From positions 868,001 to 932,000 of the forward strand of contig NZ_JBHSCZ010000002.1 in the NCBI RefSeq assembly GCF_042651465.1: a stretch of DNA of 64,000 nt. Direction: 5' to 3'. Positions 42,995 to 52,438 of this stretch are shown in pieces. The DNA comes from Ferruginibacter yonginensis (GTDB taxonomy: Bacteria > Bacteroidota > Bacteroidia > Chitinophagales > Chitinophagaceae). Made by a program: the position numbers and the translations under genes. How positions within the stretch are numbered: position 1 is the first letter of the stretch; each line of letters begins with the position of its first letter. Under the pieces are notes generated by a model. That model made no database searches. It saw nothing but the letters and a program-made list of their open reading frames with translations, and was not told the DNA's origin.

Positions 42995-45373
42995 ATGAAA
43001 CGTACAATTAAAAAAGTAGCCGTGTTGGGCAGCGGTGTAATGGGTAGCAGAATTGCAGCACATTTTGCTGGCATTGGTTTACCCGTTTTGTTGTTAGATA
43101 TGGTTCCTAAAGATGTTGCTGCTGATGCAAAACCTGCAGAACGTAATAAAATTGTAAACGATGCTTTGGCAGCTGCCATAAAATCTAATCCATCACCAGT
43201 ATTTACAAAGTCGGTTGTAAAAAAAATAACCACAGGTAACTTTACTGATAACATGAAAGATATTGCTACCGCCGATTGGATTATTGAAGTGGTGGTAGAA
43301 CGTTTAGATATTAAGCAGCTTATTTTTACAGAAGTAGAAAAATATCGTAAACCCGGTACGCTTATCACCTCAAACACATCGGGTATTCCTATACACATGA
43401 TGGCTGAAGGTAGAAGCGATGATTTTAAAAAGCATTTCTGCGGCACCCACTTTTTTAATCCGCCGAGGTATTTACGTTTATTAGAGATTATACCAACGCC
43501 ATTTACTGATGTTGAAGTGGTTGATTTTATAATGCATTATGGAGATTTGTATTTAGGTAAAACGACCGTATTAGCAAAAGATACACCTGCTTTTATTGCA
43601 AATCGTATTGGCGTTTTTGGCATGATGGCTATTATGAACACCATGGAAAAATTAGGTTTGTTAATTGATGAGGTAGATGCTTTAACAGGTCCTATCATTG
43701 GCCGACCTAAATCAGCTACCTTCCGTACGGCCGATGTGGTTGGTATTGATACATTGGTAAAAGTAGCCAATGGCGTAGCAGCAAATTGTCCTGATGATGA
43801 GGCGAAAGCTATATTCAATATACCTACATGGCTTAATAAAATGATTGAAAATAATTGGTTGGGCGATAAGTCTGGACAAGGTTTTTTCAAAAAAACAAAA
43901 TCAGCTGATGGTGCAAAAGATATTCATGTTTTAAACTTAACAACGCTTGAATATGAGCCACGTAAAAAGCCAAAATTTGCTACACTTGAAGCAGCAAAAC
44001 CAATTGATGATTTAAAAACGAGGTTAAAAGCATTGGTAGCAGGGCAAGATAAAGCTGGTGAATTTTACAAACAATTTCACTATGCATTGTTCTCTTACAT
44101 TGCCCATCGTATACCAGAAATAAGTGATGAATTATACCGAGTAGATGATGGTATGATGGCAGGTTTTGGTTGGGAAATTGGCGCATTTGAAAGTTGGGAT
44201 GCACTTGGTGTTGCCAAAACAACAGAAGCTATGAAAGCAGCTGGTTATGCAGTTCCAAGCTGGATTGACAACATGTTGGCCAGCGGAATAACCACTTTCT
44301 ACAAAACTGAAAACGGTAAAAAATATTGCTATGATGTGGTTACCAATGCTTACAAAGTATTGCCAGGTGGTAGTGCCTTTATTGTAATGCGCAACTTTGC
44401 CAATGAAACCGTTTGGAAAAACAGTGCTTGCAGAACTTACCATTTAGGAGATGATGTTTTGGGCCTAGAGTGGTATACTAAAATGGGTAGCATTGGTGGC
44501 GAAGTATTAGAGGGTATTCAAAAATCAATTGGCTTAGCAGAAGAAAAATATAAAGGGTTGGTAATTGCAAACGAAGGCCCCAACTTTAGTGCTGGCGCAA
44601 ACGTAGGTATGATATTTATGTTGGCTATTGAGCAAGATTATGATGAAATTGATATGGCCATTCGTATGTTCCAAAATACTATGATGAGGGTACGATATTC
44701 ATCCATACCAGTTGTATTAGCACCGCATGGTTTGGCTTTAGGTGGTGGTTGCGAAATTTGTTTACATGCTGATAAAGTAATTGCTGCTGCTGAAACATAT
44801 ACAGGTTTGGTTGAAGTTGGTATAGGTGTAATACCTGGTGGCGGTGGCACCAAAGAGTTTGTGTTAAGGGCTGCAGATGAAATGCATGCTGGCGAACCTG
44901 AAACCATTACCTTACAAAATCGCTTCTTAAATATTGCAACTGCAAAAGTAGCTACATCAGCCTTTGAAGCTTTTGAAAATGGTATTTATAGAAATGGTAC
45001 CGATGCCGTGGCTATGAACCTCAGCAGGCGTATTGCCGATGCTAAAAAAGCGGTGATTGATTTATATGATGATGGTTATGTAATGCCTGTGCAACGTACA
45101 GATATTAAAGTATTGGGCAGGGCTGGTTTAGGTGCAATGTATGCTGGTATCAATGGTATGCACAAAGGAAAATATGCCACCGATCACGATGTTACCGTTG
45201 CAAAAAAATTAGCATATGTAATGTGCGGCGGCGATTTAAGTGAACAAACATTGGTGAGCGAACAATATTTATTGAACCTTGAAAGAGAGGCTTTCCTTAG
45301 CTTAACTGGCGAAAAGAAAACCTTAGAAAGAATACAAAGTATTTTAAAAACAGGTAAACCTTTAAGAAATTAA
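42995..45373 (+). CDS. 3-hydroxyacyl-CoA dehydrogenase / enoyl-CoA hydratase (FadN-type)
   Basis: 792 residues. The NAD-binding domain starts KVAVLGSGVMGSRIAAHFAG, then SNTSGIPIHMMAEG, and FCGTHFFNPPRYLRLLEIIP, where His-Phe-Phe-Asn-Pro is the dehydrogenase signature. Two helical 3HCDH C-terminal repeats follow. Residues ~480-700 are an enoyl-CoA hydratase/crotonase fold with GPNFSAGANVGM, LALGGGCEICLHAD and EVGIGVIPGGGG. The order dehydrogenase then hydratase is that of Bacillus FadN, opposite to E. coli FadB. It performs two steps of fatty-acid beta-oxidation. No thiolase or acyl-CoA dehydrogenase gene is adjacent in the window. Confidence 0.9.
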   Translation: MKRTIKKVAVLGSGVMGSRIAAHFAGIGLPVLLLDMVPKDVAADAKPAERNKIVNDALAAAIKSNPSPVFTKSVVKKITTGNFTDNMKDIATADWIIEVVVERLDIKQLIFTEVEKYRKPGTLITSNTSGIPIHMMAEGRSDDFKKHFCGTHFFNPPRYLRLLEIIPTPFTDVEVVDFIMHYGDLYLGKTTVLAKDTPAFIANRIGVFGMMAIMNTMEKLGLLIDEVDALTGPIIGRPKSATFRTADVVGIDTLVKVANGVAANCPDDEAKAIFNIPTWLNKMIENNWLGDKSGQGFFKKTKSADGAKDIHVLNLTTLEYEPRKKPKFATLEAAKPIDDLKTRLKALVAGQDKAGEFYKQFHYALFSYIAHRIPEISDELYRVDDGMMAGFGWEIGAFESWDALGVAKTTEAMKAAGYAVPSWIDNMLASGITTFYKTENGKKYCYDVVTNAYKVLPGGSAFIVMRNFANETVWKNSACRTYHLGDDVLGLEWYTKMGSIGGEVLEGIQKSIGLAEEKYKGLVIANEGPNFSAGANVGMIFMLAIEQDYDEIDMAIRMFQNTMMRVRYSSIPVVLAPHGLALGGGCEICLHADKVIAAAETYTGLVEVGIGVIPGGGGTKEFVLRAADEMHAGEPETITLQNRFLNIATAKVATSAFEAFENGIYRNGTDAVAMNLSRRIADAKKAVIDLYDDGYVMPVQRTDIKVLGRAGLGAMYAGINGMHKGKYATDHDVTVAKKLAYVMCGGDLSEQTLVSEQYLLNLEREAFLSLTGEKKTLERIQSILKTGKPLRN

Positions 45374-45392
45374 TCGTTATTTAAAAATGTAC

Positions 45393-45420
45393 AAAGTCGC
45401 CAATTTTGGCGACTTTTTTT
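45393..45420 (+). terminator. intrinsic terminator after the FadN-type gene
   Basis: AAAGTCGCCA (45393-45402) and TGGCGACTTT (45407-45416) enclose ATTT, followed by a T-run to 45420. Confidence 0.85.
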
Positions 45421-45490
45421 ATGTTCCTATTCAATTTCAAACTTTTACTTATTGATATTAGTTATCTTCAATCTTCAAAATTTTTGAGAT

Positions 45491-47917
45491 ATGAAACGTA
45501 TGCAGTGGATAGTAAAATGTACTATTTTTTTAATGATTGTGTTGGTTAGCTACAATGCTAGTGCACAAGATGCTGTCGGTTATAAACAACCTCCAAAAGA
45601 AATTGCAGATTTATTATTAGCAAAACCAACACCTAGTATCAGTGTTGATGAAAAAGCAGTTTGGATGTTAATTAGTGAACGCAATTCATATCCTACTGTT
45701 GAAGAGTTAGGTCAACCCGAGTTGCGTATAGCTGGGCTACGTTTAAATCCTAATAATTATTCGCCAAGCAGGCAATCGTACATTAACAACTTTACTTTAA
45801 AAAATATTAAAACGAATGCTACGTTTACAATAACAGGCTTACCTAAAAATTTATTAGCTAGTAACGTAAGTTGGAACAGTAGCCAAACTAAAATTGCTTT
45901 TACCAATACCACCAACTCAAGTATAGATGCTTATATTATTGATGTGGCTGCACATAAAGCAACCAAAGTAAATAAACGTCCGCTTAATTTGGTAAGTGGC
46001 GAAGGCTTGTTTTGGTTCGATGATAATGCAGTCATGTACCAAGTGGCAGTAGCACCTGTAAGTAAAGCACCCAAAAAGCCAATTACGCCCAATGGCCCAA
46101 CGGTACAACAAAATATTGGTAAAGCAGCACCAGGTCGTACTTATCAAGACATGATTAAAACGCCGTACGATGAAGCAATATTTGAATTTTTAGCAACATC
46201 ACAATTGGTGCGTAATAATAATGGTATTGAAACCAATATTGGTGCACCAGCAATATTTAATAGTATTGATGTTTCGCCAGATAAAAAATATATTTTAACC
46301 GAAACAATCCACAAACCATTTTCTTATGTAGTGCCTTCAAGCGACTTCCCTTCAACTGTTTCAGTGTTAGATGCTGAAGGCAAATTGGTAAAAGTAGTAG
46401 CTGAATTACCAAGTAGTGAAACAAGGCCTTCCGGTAGCGATAATGTGCAAGATATTTCAAGAGGGTTTAATTGGAGAGCCGACAAGCCAGCAACTATTAT
46501 TTACAGTAAACCATTAGATGGTGGTTTAATGGCTAATAAAATGGAATTTCATGATGCTGTATATGCATTAGAAGCACCATTTAAATCAGATGCAAAAGAA
46601 TTGTTTAAAACCAATATGCGTTTTAGAGGCGTTACATGGGGTAATGAAACTTTTGCTTGGGTTTCAGAAGGCTTAACTGGTAAACAAGTTACAAGAGTGA
46701 GCCGCTATAACCCTACCACAAATACTGTTGAGAAGTTGTTTGAACGTAATACAACTGATGCCTACGCCAACCCTGGTAGCCCAATCACTGAAAAAAATAG
46801 CTTTGGTAGAAATGTAATAAAAGTGATGAACAATACACTTTTAATGAACAACCCGGTGGGTTCATCTCCAAAAGGCGATTTACCCTTCTTGGCTAAGTTT
46901 GATTTAGCAACCAAACAATCAACCATATTGTGGCGCTGTGGTGATGATAATTACGAATACGTAGTGGATGTAGTTGATGCTGATAATTTAGTATTATTAA
47001 CGAGAAAAGAAGCTCAAAAAGAAGTTCCTAATTATTATATCAAGAATTTGAAATTGAGAATGGCTGATGTTGCTATTACAAACTTCAGTAACCCGTACCC
47101 GTCGCTTGATGGTGTTACCAAACAAAAAGTGAAATACAAACGTGCCGATGGTGTTGATTTAACAGGCGATTTATATTTGCCTAAAGGGTATGATGCTGCA
47201 AAACAAGGTCCGCTGCCATTACTTATTTGGGCATACCCTCGTGAGTTTAATAGTGCAGCTGATGCTGCTCAAATACGAGGTAGTAGTAATCGTTTTACAA
47301 CTATAAATTGGGCTAGCCCTATATTTTATGTTACACAAGGGTTTGCTATTTTAGATAATGCAGAAATGCCTATTGTAAGTACAGATAGTACAAAAAAACC
47401 AAATGATAATTTTATTGATCAGTTAAAAATGAATGCAAGTGCAGCTATCAGTACATTAGCTGCAATGGGTGTGGCCGATAGTAATAGGGTAGCAGTAGGT
47501 GGTCATAGTTATGGCGCATTTATGACAGCTAATTTATTAGCACACACCAAATTATTTAAAGCAGGTATAGCTCGTAGTGGTGCCTATAATAGAACCTTAA
47601 CACCGTTTGGTTTTCAAAATGAAGATAGAACGTACTGGCAAGCGCCGCAGTTGTATAATGAAATGAGCCCCTTTAGTTATGCTGATAAAATTAAAACACC
47701 ATTGTTATTAATACATGGTGATAGTGATGATAACCAAGGTACTTTCCCTATAAACAGCGAACGTTTGTATGCTGCAATTAAAGGCAATGGCGGTACCGTT
47801 CGTTTTGTTTTTTTACCTTACGAAGCCCATAGCTATAGAGGAAAAGAAAATTTATTACATATGCTTTGGGAGCAAAATGAGTGGTTGATAAAATTTGTAA
47901 AAAATGCTGGTAAATAA
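45491..47917 (+). CDS. secreted S9-family serine peptidase (prolyl oligopeptidase / glutamyl type)
   Basis: 808 residues. A signal peptide (to SYNASAQ, ~residue 26) leads into a long beta-propeller-like N-terminal domain. The alpha/beta hydrolase domain carries GGHSYGAFM with Ser673, HGDSDDNQGTFP with the catalytic Asp just after residue 744, and EAHSYRG with His780. The sequence resembles the Bacteroidota S9 group related to glutamyl endopeptidase/dipeptidyl aminopeptidases. It probably cleaves short peptides in the periplasm. Monocistronic. Confidence 0.88.
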   Translation: MKRMQWIVKCTIFLMIVLVSYNASAQDAVGYKQPPKEIADLLLAKPTPSISVDEKAVWMLISERNSYPTVEELGQPELRIAGLRLNPNNYSPSRQSYINNFTLKNIKTNATFTITGLPKNLLASNVSWNSSQTKIAFTNTTNSSIDAYIIDVAAHKATKVNKRPLNLVSGEGLFWFDDNAVMYQVAVAPVSKAPKKPITPNGPTVQQNIGKAAPGRTYQDMIKTPYDEAIFEFLATSQLVRNNNGIETNIGAPAIFNSIDVSPDKKYILTETIHKPFSYVVPSSDFPSTVSVLDAEGKLVKVVAELPSSETRPSGSDNVQDISRGFNWRADKPATIIYSKPLDGGLMANKMEFHDAVYALEAPFKSDAKELFKTNMRFRGVTWGNETFAWVSEGLTGKQVTRVSRYNPTTNTVEKLFERNTTDAYANPGSPITEKNSFGRNVIKVMNNTLLMNNPVGSSPKGDLPFLAKFDLATKQSTILWRCGDDNYEYVVDVVDADNLVLLTRKEAQKEVPNYYIKNLKLRMADVAITNFSNPYPSLDGVTKQKVKYKRADGVDLTGDLYLPKGYDAAKQGPLPLLIWAYPREFNSAADAAQIRGSSNRFTTINWASPIFYVTQGFAILDNAEMPIVSTDSTKKPNDNFIDQLKMNASAAISTLAAMGVADSNRVAVGGHSYGAFMTANLLAHTKLFKAGIARSGAYNRTLTPFGFQNEDRTYWQAPQLYNEMSPFSYADKIKTPLLLIHGDSDDNQGTFPINSERLYAAIKGNGGTVRFVFLPYEAHSYRGKENLLHMLWEQNEWLIKFVKNAGK

Positions 47918-48008
47918 ATAATACCAATTACGTTTTTTATAAACCATTTAAATAATATTATTTTTAATTGTTATAAGTTAATCATTTCTTTACAGCAAAA
48001 TATTTCGA

Positions 48009-48899
48009 ATGGCTATACTTTCGGTTGATAATTTAAAAAAGAATTACGGCAAAATAGCAGCTTTAAAAGGTGTAAGTTTTAAAGTACCCAATAGCTGTGT
48101 TTACGGCATATTAGGCCCTAATGGTAGTGGTAAAACAACGCTGTTAGGTATCATTATGAATGTGCTAAAAGCAAGTAGTGGTTCATACCAATTGTTTGGT
48201 GAACCTGCAACCGATGCACACCGCAAAAAGATTGGAACATTATTAGAAACACCTAATTTTTATCATTATTTATCGGCTGTACAAAATTTGAAAATTACAG
48301 CTGCTATTAAAGGTTTAGGTACAGATGATATTGAGCATGTATTAGCAACCGTTGATTTATTAAAACGTAAAGATTCGCCTTTTAGTAGTTACTCATTAGG
48401 TATGAAACAACGCCTAGCTATTGGTGCAGCTTTATTAGGTAACCCTGATGTATTGGTTTTTGATGAACCTACCAATGGTTTAGACCCTGTAGGTATTGCT
48501 GAAATAAGAACACTTATTAAAAACTTATCAGCACAAGGTAAAACCATTATAATGGCCAGCCATTTGTTAGATGAGGTTGAAAAGGTATGTACGCATGTAG
48601 CTATTTTAAAACAAGGTACGTTACTAACATCAGGCCCTGTAAAAGAAGTATTTGCAGGTAATGATATTGTACAACTAGCATCATCATCAATAGATGCTTT
48701 GTTAAATATTGTTTCACAATATCCCACCGCTCAGCAAGCCACTATATTAAATGGCATGGTTGAAGTTGCTTTTACCGCAGGTACGGTTGATTTAGCAGCA
48801 ATCAATCAATATTGTTTTGAAAAAGGTATTGTGCTATCGCATTTACAATTAAAGAAAAGCAATTTCGAAAGTAAATTTTTACAACTCACCAACAACTAA
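48009..48899 (+). CDS. ABC transporter ATP-binding protein
   Basis: 296 residues. Walker A is GPNGSGKTTLLG, the signature is SSYSLGMKQRLAIGAALLG, Walker B is VLVFDEPTNGLDP and the switch is MASHLLDEVEK. The Q-loop is near LLETPNFY. This is the CcmA/BcrA-type ATPase of an export system. It forms a pair with the permease gene 13 bp downstream. The substrate is not evident; resistance or lipid export are common roles for this class. Confidence 0.9.
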   Translation: MAILSVDNLKKNYGKIAALKGVSFKVPNSCVYGILGPNGSGKTTLLGIIMNVLKASSGSYQLFGEPATDAHRKKIGTLLETPNFYHYLSAVQNLKITAAIKGLGTDDIEHVLATVDLLKRKDSPFSSYSLGMKQRLAIGAALLGNPDVLVFDEPTNGLDPVGIAEIRTLIKNLSAQGKTIIMASHLLDEVEKVCTHVAILKQGTLLTSGPVKEVFAGNDIVQLASSSIDALLNIVSQYPTAQQATILNGMVEVAFTAGTVDLAAINQYCFEKGIVLSHLQLKKSNFESKFLQLTNN

Positions 48900-48912
48900 C
48901 TGAACGTATACA

Positions 48913-49734
48913 ATGAAAAAATTATTATCAATTGAATGGTTAAAACTAAAGCATTATGGCGCTTTTAAAGTATTAGCTATATTTTTTGTAGTAGGAGTCA
49001 TACTTACAAATTACCTAGTGTATATTTTTAATAAAAATGTGATCGGTAAAAGTGAAGGTGCACAAATGCTTTCATTTTCGCCATATAGTTTTAATAATAC
49101 TTGGCAAACCACTAGCTATGCAACCGGTTTTTTAATCATATTACCTGCAATGTTGCTCATCATCATCATTACAAATGAGTATACTTTTAAAACCAATCGC
49201 CAAAATATTATTGATGGTTGGAGTAGGCATGAGTTTATTTCAGTAAAACTAGTTTTGGCTCTTTTATTTGCTGTAGTAAGTACTATTTTAGTAATATTAA
49301 CTGCTTTAGGTTTTGGGTTTGCATCAGGTACTAGCTTTGGTTTAAATGGCGTTTCTCACGTTGGCTTTTTCTTTTTAAAAGCATTAACCTATTGTTTATT
49401 CGCTGTATTAATTTCTGTGATTATTAAAAAGACAGGCTTTGCTATTGGTCTTTATATGATTTATGTGGTGCTAGAAAATTTTGTTTCACAAATGCTTGAT
49501 ATTGGCAGTATAAAATTGAAAAAAGATACGGGTGCTGATTTAGGTAGTGTAGGTGATTATTTACCATTAAATGCTTCTGATGGTTTACTAACCTTCCCCG
49601 AAAACCCATTAAAAACCATGGCAAAATCAGTTTTACCTACTGATTATACTTGGTTGGTAGTAGCTTTCGCTATTTTTTACATTGTTTTATTTGTTGTATG
49701 GAGTCGTAAAAAATATACCAACGCTGATTTATAA
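48913..49734 (+). CDS. ABC-2-type transporter permease
   Basis: 273 residues with about six membrane segments. The first lies near FKVLAIFFVVGVILTNYLVYI; others are FLIILPAMLLIIIIT, LVLALLFAVVSTILVILTALGF and the C-terminal LVVAFAIFYIVLFVVWSRK. It follows the ATPase gene closely and forms its membrane partner. The last codons overlap a hairpin (49715-49747) that acts as terminator for the opposing gene. Confidence 0.85.
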   Translation: MKKLLSIEWLKLKHYGAFKVLAIFFVVGVILTNYLVYIFNKNVIGKSEGAQMLSFSPYSFNNTWQTTSYATGFLIILPAMLLIIIITNEYTFKTNRQNIIDGWSRHEFISVKLVLALLFAVVSTILVILTALGFGFASGTSFGLNGVSHVGFFFLKALTYCLFAVLISVIIKKTGFAIGLYMIYVVLENFVSQMLDIGSIKLKKDTGADLGSVGDYLPLNASDGLLTFPENPLKTMAKSVLPTDYTWLVVAFAIFYIVLFVVWSRKKYTNADL

Positions 49735-49747
49735 GCAGCGTTGGTAT
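49715..49747 (-). terminator. terminator of the epimerase gene, overlapping the permease 3' end
   Basis: ATACCAACGCTG (49715-49726) and CAGCGTTGGTAT (49736-49747) form a perfect 12-bp stem with a 9-nt loop. Read on the minus strand it is followed by a T-run, but on the plus strand it is not. The left arm lies inside the permease coding sequence. Confidence 0.75.
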
Positions 49748-49750
49748 GTA

Positions 49751-50677
49751 TTATGCTTCATTTTCTATTGCAGCAACCGCAGTATTAATATCATTATACA
49801 AAAACGTATAACCTTGTTGCTGTATTTTTTGAGCACTCACCGTAGCACTTTTTAAAATCTCGATACTACGCTGGCCCAACATAAGTTTTAAAACAAAAGT
49901 GGGCACATGTAATGGAATGTAAAATGAACCTTTCACTTTTTTAGCAATGGCTAAAGTGAGGGTTTTATTATTTACGGGCTTTGGTGCTACAGCATTGTAG
50001 CTTCCTTCCATGTGGTCGTTTTCTAAAGCAAAAATAAATTGCTTACACAAATCATCTATATGTATCCAACTTACCATTTGTTTACCATCACCTAAAATAC
50101 TGGCTACACCAAATTTTAGAGGCATTCTAAATTCAGCATAAGCACCACCTTTTTTGCTTAAAACAATACCGGTTCTTAATTTACAAACCCTTATGCCTAA
50201 AGTACTGGCTTCACCAATACTTTTTTCCCAAGCATCGCAAACTTTTCCTAAATAAGCTGCATCAGCAGGTTCATCTTCTGTAAAAAAATGATGGGGTTTA
50301 ATATCTGGTCCATACCAGCCAATAGCTGATGAACTTACAATAACTTTTACATGATGATTAATGCGCTTTAAAGTATTTACTAATAGTGCACTACTTTTTG
50401 TTCTGCTTTCTTCAATCACCTTTTTGTATTCAGGTGTCCATTTTTTATCCATTACACCTGCACCTGCTAAATGAAAAATCGCATCAGCATTGGTTACAGC
50501 ATTTTCATCTATACTATTATTGTTAACATCCCACAAGGCATAACTCACATTTGCAGTAGCCACTTTATCTTTCAAGCTTCTTGTTAAAATAATTACTTTA
50601 TAGTGTTTTTCTGTTAAATGTTTTATTAATGCTGTACCAACCAAACCGGTGCCGCCTGTAACCAATATCGTTCGCAT
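49751..50677 (-). CDS. TIGR01777-family NAD(P)-dependent epimerase
   Basis: 308 residues. The Rossmann start is ILVTGGTGLVGTALIKHL. FHLAGAGVMDKKWTPEYKKVIEESR, SSSAIGWYGPD (with the Tyr), RTGIVLSKKGGA, LGDGKQMVSWIHIDDL and a C-terminal DUF1731-like segment (VPTFVLKLMLGQRSIEILKSATVSAQK) identify the SDR39U1/YfcH family. The substrate is unsettled for the family. Monocistronic, convergent with the ABC permease. Confidence 0.85.
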   Translation of the reverse strand: MRTILVTGGTGLVGTALIKHLTEKHYKVIILTRSLKDKVATANVSYALWDVNNNSIDENAVTNADAIFHLAGAGVMDKKWTPEYKKVIEESRTKSSALLVNTLKRINHHVKVIVSSSAIGWYGPDIKPHHFFTEDEPADAAYLGKVCDAWEKSIGEASTLGIRVCKLRTGIVLSKKGGAYAEFRMPLKFGVASILGDGKQMVSWIHIDDLCKQFIFALENDHMEGSYNAVAPKPVNNKTLTLAIAKKVKGSFYIPLHVPTFVLKLMLGQRSIEILKSATVSAQKIQQQGYTFLYNDINTAVAAIENEA

Positions 50678-50878
50678 AAATTAAATTTTAGTATTACAAA
50701 GTTATCTAACAAATTGGTAGCCAAAATTGTAATTATTTAAACATTTAGTACTTCATTTAATTCGTAATTTTATAAAGCAGTTATATTGAAAGATTTTTAT
50801 TTTGTTTAAAATGTCATTTCAAATAATAATTGAACTTTTATAATATCATTGGTACAGTATTACCACAAAATAAATAGT

Positions 50879-52405
50879 ATGAAGGCAGGTAGATTTATAG
50901 TTGCATTAATTTGTATGTGTAGTTCGGCTGTTGTAAAGGCTCAAAATATCACTTACTCAGAAATTGAGAAAGCTGATGGTAGAAATTTGAATTTTGAAAT
51001 ACTGGGAAATTTTTCGGGCAATTATTTGGTGTATAAAAACCTTAATAAAAGGCAGGATATTACCATTTACAATAACGACATGACCATTAAAGATAACATC
51101 AAACTTGATTTTATTTCTGATAAAACGAATAACATTGATTTTGTTACCTACCCCAACGCTTTTATTATGGTATGGCAATTTCAAAAAGGAAATGTGTTTT
51201 ATTGTAAAGCGGCTAAAATGGATGGTAATGGACAATTAATTGGAACGGTACAAGATTTAGATACTACTAAATTAGGTTTCTTTTCAAACAGTGTATACTA
51301 TCACTTTACATGGAGTGAAGACAAAAAGAAACTCCTGCTCTATAAAACACAAAATAAAAATGATGACTTTAACTTAACTACTAAAGTTTATAACGATCAA
51401 TTAATTTTATTGGATAGTTCCCGTAAACTATTATCATATAACAACCGCAGAGAAGATTTTGGTGAATTACAAATTGATAATGCTGGTAATATCATCTTCT
51501 TTAAAGTAAAAGAAAATGCACGTGAGGAGTATATTAATACATTAGCATTACATTTTAAAAAACTCTATAACGATACACTTTTTACAACTGCAATACCACT
51601 TGATGATCGCTTAATACAAGAGCCTAACATTAAAATAGATAACCTAAATGCTCACTATGTTATCAATACTTTTTTGTACAAAAAAAATAATGGAAATGTA
51701 GAAGGGTTATTTACAGCAGTTATTAATCAATCAAATTTTACCATTGAAAATAAAGCTATAAATATTTTTGATGATAGTGTACGCTCAAAACTATCTGGTA
51801 AGCCCGATTGGCGTTCTGCCTTCGATGATTTTCAACTCCGTAATATTATATTAAGAAAAGACGGTGGCTTTATCGCTATTACAGAAGAGTATTATCGCCG
51901 CAGGCGCTTTGGTAGTGGGTTTGATGATCGATATTATTATCGAAACCCTTACAACCAATTTTATGCATCGCCGTCTGATTATTATTTGTACAACAGAGGT
52001 TATTACGGTTATTACAGGCCTTATAATGATGGTAGTAATAGAGATATCATCTACAATTATAATGATGTAATAAATTTTAGCTTTAATAAAAATTTGCAAA
52101 TGCAATGGAACAGCATCATTAATAAAACTACTAGCGATGTTGAAACTGATAACTTTTTATCATTTGCTAACATGAACGCAGGGGCCGAAATCTATTTTTT
52201 ATTTTTACAAAAAGATAATAACCGTCAAATTTTAAGCTGTCAAGCCTTGCAGGCAGATGGTACTATTATTAGGTATGCTACCTTAAAAAGTAGGGAAAAT
52301 GGCTACAATTTTATGCCAAGGTTAGCACGCCAAACAGGCTATCGCCAAATGATTGTACCTTGTACCGTAAGAAACAATATTGCATTTGCAAAAATTGATT
52401 TTTAG
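50879..52405 (+). CDS. hypothetical secreted protein with Tyr/Arg-rich loop
   Basis: 508 residues from the ATG at 50879; the open frame begins at 50849, but MKAGRFIVALICMCSSAVVKAQ is a good signal peptide. The body looks like an unrecognised beta-propeller of short strands (for example NITYSEIEKADGRNL, DITIYNNDM, IDNAGNIIFF). Residues ~340-392 are strongly enriched in Tyr, Arg, Gly and Asn (YYRRRRF, DRYYYRNPY, RGYYGYYRPY) and probably form an exposed loop. It belongs to no family I can name. The next gene starts 33 bp downstream. Confidence 0.6.
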   Translation: MKAGRFIVALICMCSSAVVKAQNITYSEIEKADGRNLNFEILGNFSGNYLVYKNLNKRQDITIYNNDMTIKDNIKLDFISDKTNNIDFVTYPNAFIMVWQFQKGNVFYCKAAKMDGNGQLIGTVQDLDTTKLGFFSNSVYYHFTWSEDKKKLLLYKTQNKNDDFNLTTKVYNDQLILLDSSRKLLSYNNRREDFGELQIDNAGNIIFFKVKENAREEYINTLALHFKKLYNDTLFTTAIPLDDRLIQEPNIKIDNLNAHYVINTFLYKKNNGNVEGLFTAVINQSNFTIENKAINIFDDSVRSKLSGKPDWRSAFDDFQLRNIILRKDGGFIAITEEYYRRRRFGSGFDDRYYYRNPYNQFYASPSDYYLYNRGYYGYYRPYNDGSNRDIIYNYNDVINFSFNKNLQMQWNSIINKTTSDVETDNFLSFANMNAGAEIYFLFLQKDNNRQILSCQALQADGTIIRYATLKSRENGYNFMPRLARQTGYRQMIVPCTVRNNIAFAKIDF

Positions 52406-52438
52406 CTTTGCATTTTTATCAATATAATTTTTAGTAGC

